Of a stretch of 64,000 bases of DNA, positions 60,405 to 64,000 are shown piece by piece. A program made the translations under genes and the position numbers. The stretch is from the NCBI GenBank assembly GCA_003212625.1, contig QCPI01000002.1, forward strand, positions 1-64,000. Reading direction: 5' to 3'. Numbering within the stretch: position 1 is the first letter of the stretch; each line of letters opens with the position of its first letter. Under the pieces are notes generated by a model that did not search any database, was not told the origin of the DNA, and was given only the letters and a program-made list of their open reading frames with translations. This DNA is from Prochlorococcus sp. AG-436-J02 (GTDB taxonomy: Bacteria > Cyanobacteriota > Cyanobacteriia > PCC-6307 > Cyanobiaceae).

Positions 60405-60779
60405 TCAATCTTCCCACATGTCTTTGCTTGATTTTTCTTCTTGTTGCTGTTGTTTAAGAAGCTTTAGCCTTTTATCAAATTCAATTTCTTCTGGACTTTT
60501 TGATTCTACTTTTTTATTTTTGGAGTATTTTGCTTTAACTTCAATTATCTTGTTAGTTAATTCATCTGTAAAATGTTCTTTTATTTCTGCCCATGCTTCT
60601 TTCTCCTCAGCGTGGCCAACCGTTCCTTTTACTTGGTCAATGATTATGTCTCTTACAAATAATCGCAGATCCTTCTCTGACATTGAGTTTACACGACTGG
60701 AGATATACATATCTTTTAGTGCATCTAATTCGATATCAGTTAGATCCTTATAGGTTAGCTCTTCCATTTTTTTAGGCAT
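60405..60779 (-). CDS. Charged helical hypothetical protein
   Basis: 124 residues, highly charged and helical (KMEELTYKDLTDIELDALKD, RLFVRDIIIDQVKGTVGHAE), ending in a Gln/Lys/Glu-rich coiled-coil tail (RLKLLKQQQQEEKSSKDMWE). No domain recognised. Confidence 0.65.
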   Translation of the reverse strand: MPKKMEELTYKDLTDIELDALKDMYISSRVNSMSEKDLRLFVRDIIIDQVKGTVGHAEEKEAWAEIKEHFTDELTNKIIEVKAKYSKNKKVESKSPEEIEFDKRLKLLKQQQQEEKSSKDMWED

Positions 60780-61014
60780 AATTTATTTCTATACCTAATT
60801 AGTATCTACTATTTTTGACCTAAAATTCAATGATTTAACATTCATTTTTGCTTCCTACGCATTTTTGGTGACAATCTGCTCATCATGGTGAGAACTTGAA
60901 TATCAATTATAGTAATTTTATATGAACTTCATAGACGATAGAATTAGATTATAAATTTCTATTCTAAATTAACTAATATTGTAAAATGTTGGAAATCTAT
61001 CTAAGATTATTTTT

Positions 61015-61263
61015 TTAACTATTTCTAGAATTAATCATTGTAAATACTCCTTCAATTAATATTGCAGTAAAGAAAAGACTTAGCGATGGAATAAAGATTG
61101 GATACCAAAGTCTTTCAAACAAACAATATAGCTTTGAATAACCATTAATACTAAAAATAAAACTAATTGCTAGAAATGTTGCACCTAAAATTAATATATA
61201 AAGATTATATATTAATATGTTATCAAGAACTATTTTCCATTTACTTTCTTTTAATTGATTCAT
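61015..61263 (-). CDS. Small two-span membrane protein
   Basis: 82 residues with helices at about 14-36 (NILIYNLYILILGATFLAIS) and 52-74 (WYPIFIPSLSLFFTAILIEG). No family recognised. Confidence 0.6.
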   Translation of the reverse strand: MNQLKESKWKIVLDNILIYNLYILILGATFLAISFIFSINGYSKLYCLFERLWYPIFIPSLSLFFTAILIEGVFTMINSRNS

Positions 61264-61320
61264 TTGAATGTAAATTGATTTTTTTATTTGATAGTTTTAA
61301 TAAATGGTTTTGATATTACA

Positions 61321-61449
61321 TTATGAGCCGCCTCTAAATGCATAAAGATTAATTCCAATTGATTTTAAATAAAATGCTCCGACTATAGCTATAGAGTTTA
61401 GACCTAATACAAATAACCATATTTTCCAAGGTTGCTTTGATGATTCCAT
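61321..61449 (-). CDS. Single-span membrane peptide
   Basis: 42 residues: MESSKQPWKIWLFVLGLNSI, AIVGAFYLKSIGINLYAFRG, GS. One helix. No family recognised. Confidence 0.55.
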   Translation of the reverse strand: MESSKQPWKIWLFVLGLNSIAIVGAFYLKSIGINLYAFRGGS

Positions 61450-61659
61450 TTGTTATTAGTAATAATATATTCAATATTTATCTTAATATATAATATTCAA
61501 TGTTCTTAGTATTATTTACATAATATTAATTTCATATCATATAGGATATATGAACATTTTCTTTTATTAGATAAGTTATACAAAATCATGTTATTTCGAT
61601 GTTTTTACAAAACTAGATTTTTTGATGATTACTAGTTTCTATGATTTAAACTTTATTTA

Positions 61660-62688
61660 TTATGTTTTTACAATAACTTGATTCAATTTTTTTCTAATAC
61701 TTTCTAATTGTTCATAGCTTCCTAGGTAAATTAAAATCATACCAGGATATAACGTTAAATTATCCAGAGGATTTCCAGTTAGTTTTCCTGATACTTTAGT
61801 TGCTAAAAGGTTTGCTCCATATAGTTTGGTGAAGTCGATATCTTTTTCAAGTTGGGTACTGAAATTATTAATCATTAATACATCATCGGTCAACTTGAAT
61901 TCTTCAATTTCAAAATCAGAACCAGTAAGTAAATCCATAAAATCTACGGCTATGGGTCGTAAAGCTGAGGCTGCCATTGTTCTTCCTGCCGCAACATAAG
62001 GACTAACAACTGCATTCGCGCCAGCAAGTTTTAATTTGTTAGATGCTTCCTCTGTCGCGGCTCTTGCGATTAACCTGCAACTATTGTTTAATGCTTTAGC
62101 ACTTAGTATTACATATAGATTTGCTGCGTCACTTGGTAAGGTAACGACTAAACTGCGACAATTATTTATTCCTGCAAGCAATAATGTTTCGTCCATAGTT
62201 GCATCTTCCATAAGAACATTGAATCCATTTTCCTCCGCTTCAATTTTTCTTGTTGGGTCAATTTCTATTATTAGAGTAGATATTTCTTCGGATTTAAGCT
62301 GATCAGCTATTTCTTTTCCTGTTCGACCATAACCACATATTATTACGTGATTTTTCATTTTTCTAATTAATCTCCTTAATCTTAGCTCTTCTAGTCTAAT
62401 GAAATAACCTAGTTCAGATAACTGTATAAACCTTTGTAGTGTTAATTGCACTACAAATAAGCCACCACCAATGATTAAAAAAGTTATAATTCTACCAGAT
62501 GAACTCAGAACTTCTACTTCACCAAAACCTATGGTCGTAATAGTTATAAGTACCATCCATAAACAATCTCCCCAGTCCCAACCTTCTGTAATCCGATAAC
62601 CTAATGCACCAATGAAAAACAATATAATTAGTAATGCTAAAGGTGTTGCCCAGACTTTTAAATAGTTTTTATATCTATTGCCTTTCAC
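61660..62688 (-). CDS. Two-TM potassium channel with RCK (TrkA) domain
   Basis: 342 residues from a GTG start. Two membrane helices flank a pore loop with the filter TTIGFGE (51-57), the K+ signature T.G(F/Y)G. An RCK/TrkA-N Rossmann domain starts at ICGYGRTGKEIADQL (118-132) and a TrkA-C-like part closes the chain (TKVSGKLTGNPLDNLTLYPG). Probable K+-selective channel gated by a ligand at RCK, in the plasma or thylakoid membrane. Confidence 0.92.
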   Translation of the reverse strand: MKGNRYKNYLKVWATPLALLIILFFIGALGYRITEGWDWGDCLWMVLITITTIGFGEVEVLSSSGRIITFLIIGGGLFVVQLTLQRFIQLSELGYFIRLEELRLRRLIRKMKNHVIICGYGRTGKEIADQLKSEEISTLIIEIDPTRKIEAEENGFNVLMEDATMDETLLLAGINNCRSLVVTLPSDAANLYVILSAKALNNSCRLIARAATEEASNKLKLAGANAVVSPYVAAGRTMAASALRPIAVDFMDLLTGSDFEIEEFKLTDDVLMINNFSTQLEKDIDFTKLYGANLLATKVSGKLTGNPLDNLTLYPGMILIYLGSYEQLESIRKKLNQVIVKT

Positions 62689-62851
62689 GTTCTTAAAACT
62701 ATTTATAAGTTTACAATAATAGTATAGTCATAATTTAGTTAAATCTTTTTATTTGTATGAGTATTAATCTTTCAGTTTTATTTAAATAGTTCTTAAACTT
62801 CATATTTTACATATAATATAAAAAGGTATATTTATTTAGAAATCTGAAGAT

Positions 62852-63073
62852 ATGGACCTTTTAAAACCAGATGAGAAAAAAGAATTATTTGAAGTCGCTT
62901 ATCAGGACATTTCTGCAATTCTCGCTAGCTTGCGTGATAAAGGCTTAAGCGATTTAGAGATATTTGAATTTGGGAAATCCCTTATTAATCACTTTGATCC
63001 TATAAAAATGGAAGACTTAAAAAAAGATTCTGATTACCAGGACGCACTATTTAGAGAAGCTAACGACTTATAA
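62852..63073 (+). CDS. Small soluble hypothetical protein
   Basis: 73 residues: MDLLKPDEKKELFEVAYQDI, SAILASLRDKGLSDLEIFEF, then GKSLINHFDPIKMEDLKKDS. Acidic helical protein. No family recognised. Confidence 0.6.
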   Translation: MDLLKPDEKKELFEVAYQDISAILASLRDKGLSDLEIFEFGKSLINHFDPIKMEDLKKDSDYQDALFREANDL

Positions 63074-63131
63074 TCCTGATTTGTTGATTGATTGTAGAAA
63101 ATTCATAATATCTTTAATATGATTTTAAATG

Positions 63132-63314
63132 TTAATTAGTCTTTTTCTCTTTTAAATAATTAATTATATCTTTGCATTGAGCTATTGATAGTGATGAGAG
63201 TGGAGATGAAGCTGGAATCTTTAAAAGTATACATGTTGCAATTATCTCATTAGAATCTAGACTAAGAGTATCAGCCAACTCTTTAACTCTTAACTTAGCA
63301 GTATGAAAAACCAT
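63132..63314 (-). CDS. Stand-alone IF2_N-like domain protein
   Basis: 60 residues. LRVKELADTLSLDSNEIIAT then CILLKIPASSPLSSLS follows the IF2_N pattern (RVyELAkelg.sskeli..l...gi.v.s..s.l.), the small helical module repeated at the N-terminus of translation initiation factor IF-2. Here nothing else is attached, so it cannot be IF-2. It may mimic or bind ribosomal partners, a guess. Confidence 0.65.
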   Translation of the reverse strand: MVFHTAKLRVKELADTLSLDSNEIIATCILLKIPASSPLSSLSIAQCKDIINYLKEKKTN

Positions 63315-63530
63315 AATTTCTTTTTATTCTAGTTAGATTGATAGTTTATCTTTAATATTTATTGTATTTTTTATTTTATATACAATTCATTTGAAATTAT
63401 CAATGTGTGAAATAATTTGTAATTGACTTTTCGTCCACAAGAATTGTAAAAGGAAAACAATTGTGATTATATGTATTAAGAACTTCTGTTACTCACGAAT
63501 TTTTTAATTTAAGTTTCTCATCTTAGAATT

Positions 63531-63767
63531 TCAATTAAAGTTGATTTGTGCACACTCATATCCGGATTCTCTTATATCCTTATTTTCATCAATTATTGCT
63601 TTTAAGGCACAATCGCAATAATTGCTGATTGAGCTCCTAGAAATTGACTTAGTTGCCGGGTTACTTAAAGCACTAGAAATACAGTCCTCCATTTGACTTT
63701 CAGGATATGAATGGGCTGGAGAAGAAAATGTGAACATTAGAATTATTAACAGGAATAAAATCTTCAT
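63531..63767 (-). CDS. Secreted cysteine-rich protein
   Basis: 78 residues from the internal ATG 63767; ATG 63812 would add 15 residues. Signal peptide MKILFLLIILMFTFSSPAHS then YPESQMEDCISSALSNP, ISNYCDCALKAIIDE and YECAQINFN. Four Cys (C...C-x-C...C) probably form two disulfides in the periplasm. Confidence 0.65.
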   Translation of the reverse strand: MKILFLLIILMFTFSSPAHSYPESQMEDCISSALSNPATKSISRSSISNYCDCALKAIIDENKDIRESGYECAQINFN

Positions 63768-63870
63768 TTGATTATAAAAGAGTAATAATATATTTTTGAA
63801 TATAACATTCAATTATTATTCAGTGTTTATTTGTTTTATTATACAATATTTATTAAATTGTCTTTCTTTA

Positions 63871-64000
63871 ATGTCTTTAGATCAATTAAGAAAATTTTTA
63901 AAGGTAATGCAGAATGATAACTCTCTAAAAGAGGAGGTTATTTCATCCTCAACTGCCGATGATGTAGCATTGATTGCTTTGAAGAGAGGTTTTGAGTTCT
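63871..64000 (+). CDS. Nif11-type leader peptide protein, 3' end outside the window
   Basis: 43 codons visible from ATG 63871: MSLDQLRKFLKVMQNDNSLK, EEVISSSTADDVALIALKRG, FEF. This is the Nif11 N-terminal domain (MS.eql..Fl..v..D..L.......d.....iA...GfeF), used as the leader of nitrile-hydratase-like and lanthipeptide precursors, including prochlorosins. Whether a core peptide follows cannot be seen. Confidence 0.8.
   Translation, partial: MSLDQLRKFLKVMQNDNSLKEEVISSSTADDVALIALKRGFEF

Noticed and set aside
60229..60753. 174-codon plus-strand frame rich in Phe, Leu and Ser
   Set aside because: Antisense to the charged helical protein 60405-60779, which has normal composition and a good start.
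1..64000. CRISPR array, insertion sequence, intact tRNA or rRNA gene
   Set aside because: I saw no regularly spaced repeats, no transposase-like frame, no complete tRNA cloverleaf and no rRNA motif, but I could not scan exhaustively by computation.

Overview
The window looks like an accessory region of a low-GC marine picocyanobacterium, most likely a low-light Prochlorococcus (NATL-type clade I is my guess, by recollection of gene families). Supporting signs are the AT-rich sequence, picocyanobacterial families (DUF1651, DUF3764, DUF1330, HLIP/hli, cyAbrB, PAP/fibrillin, DUF4278 behind a Downstream-peptide glutamine riboswitch), a Nif11-type leader, purT, and a very high density of conserved-looking proteins of 30-110 aa. 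I saw no intact tRNA or rRNA gene, no CRISPR, no insertion sequence and no integrase.

Layout. 1-4.4 kb: a small-protein cluster, partly decayed, a HAD hydrolase, and a DUF4278 peptide gene with an NtcA-like box and a glutamine riboswitch. 4.4-16 kb: proline iminopeptidase, DUF1651, DUF1499, a class I glutamine amidotransferase and many small proteins. 16-25.4 kb: purT, a second riboswitch/DUF4278 unit, a nitroreductase, a second DUF1499 protein, a run of short plus-strand genes and a GH57 enzyme. 25.4-39.3 kb: a carotenoid-isomerase-like remnant, PAP/fibrillin, two near-identical histone-H1-like genes about 10 kb apart, a rhomboid, a dense minus-strand run of small genes ending at an AEC transporter, an SRAP protein, and a gene-poor stretch (36.5-38.7 kb) with two orphan terminators and a LexA-like box. 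39.3-48.7 kb: a MAPEG pseudogene, a LOG-family protein, DUF1330, two secreted acidic peptides and a DUF77 pseudogene. 48.7-55.8 kb: two truncated NAD-ligase-adenylation-like proteins, DUF938, two hli genes and cyAbrB. 55.8-64 kb: sparse, with a DCC-family protein, DUF2130, a K+ channel, a stand-alone IF2_N-like domain and, at the edge, a Nif11-type leader.

Three themes stand out. (1) Small-protein families recur inside the window: four copies of a family I call hI-GS-LD, four of a CP(D/N) family, and two each of GSMNTKVIIN, MNR, DUF1651, DUF1499, DUF4278, CP12-tail-like and KYPE-PWDL proteins. (2) At least ten gene remnants still read almost through in one frame but carry nonsense codons or small frameshifts, unusual for a streamlined genome. 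(3) Regulation is visible: nitrogen control by NtcA plus riboswitch, a LexA-type box, an HLR1-like site before hli, and a shared branched RNA structure after both histone-like genes.

All domain calls are from reading the sequence and recalling families; no database search was run.
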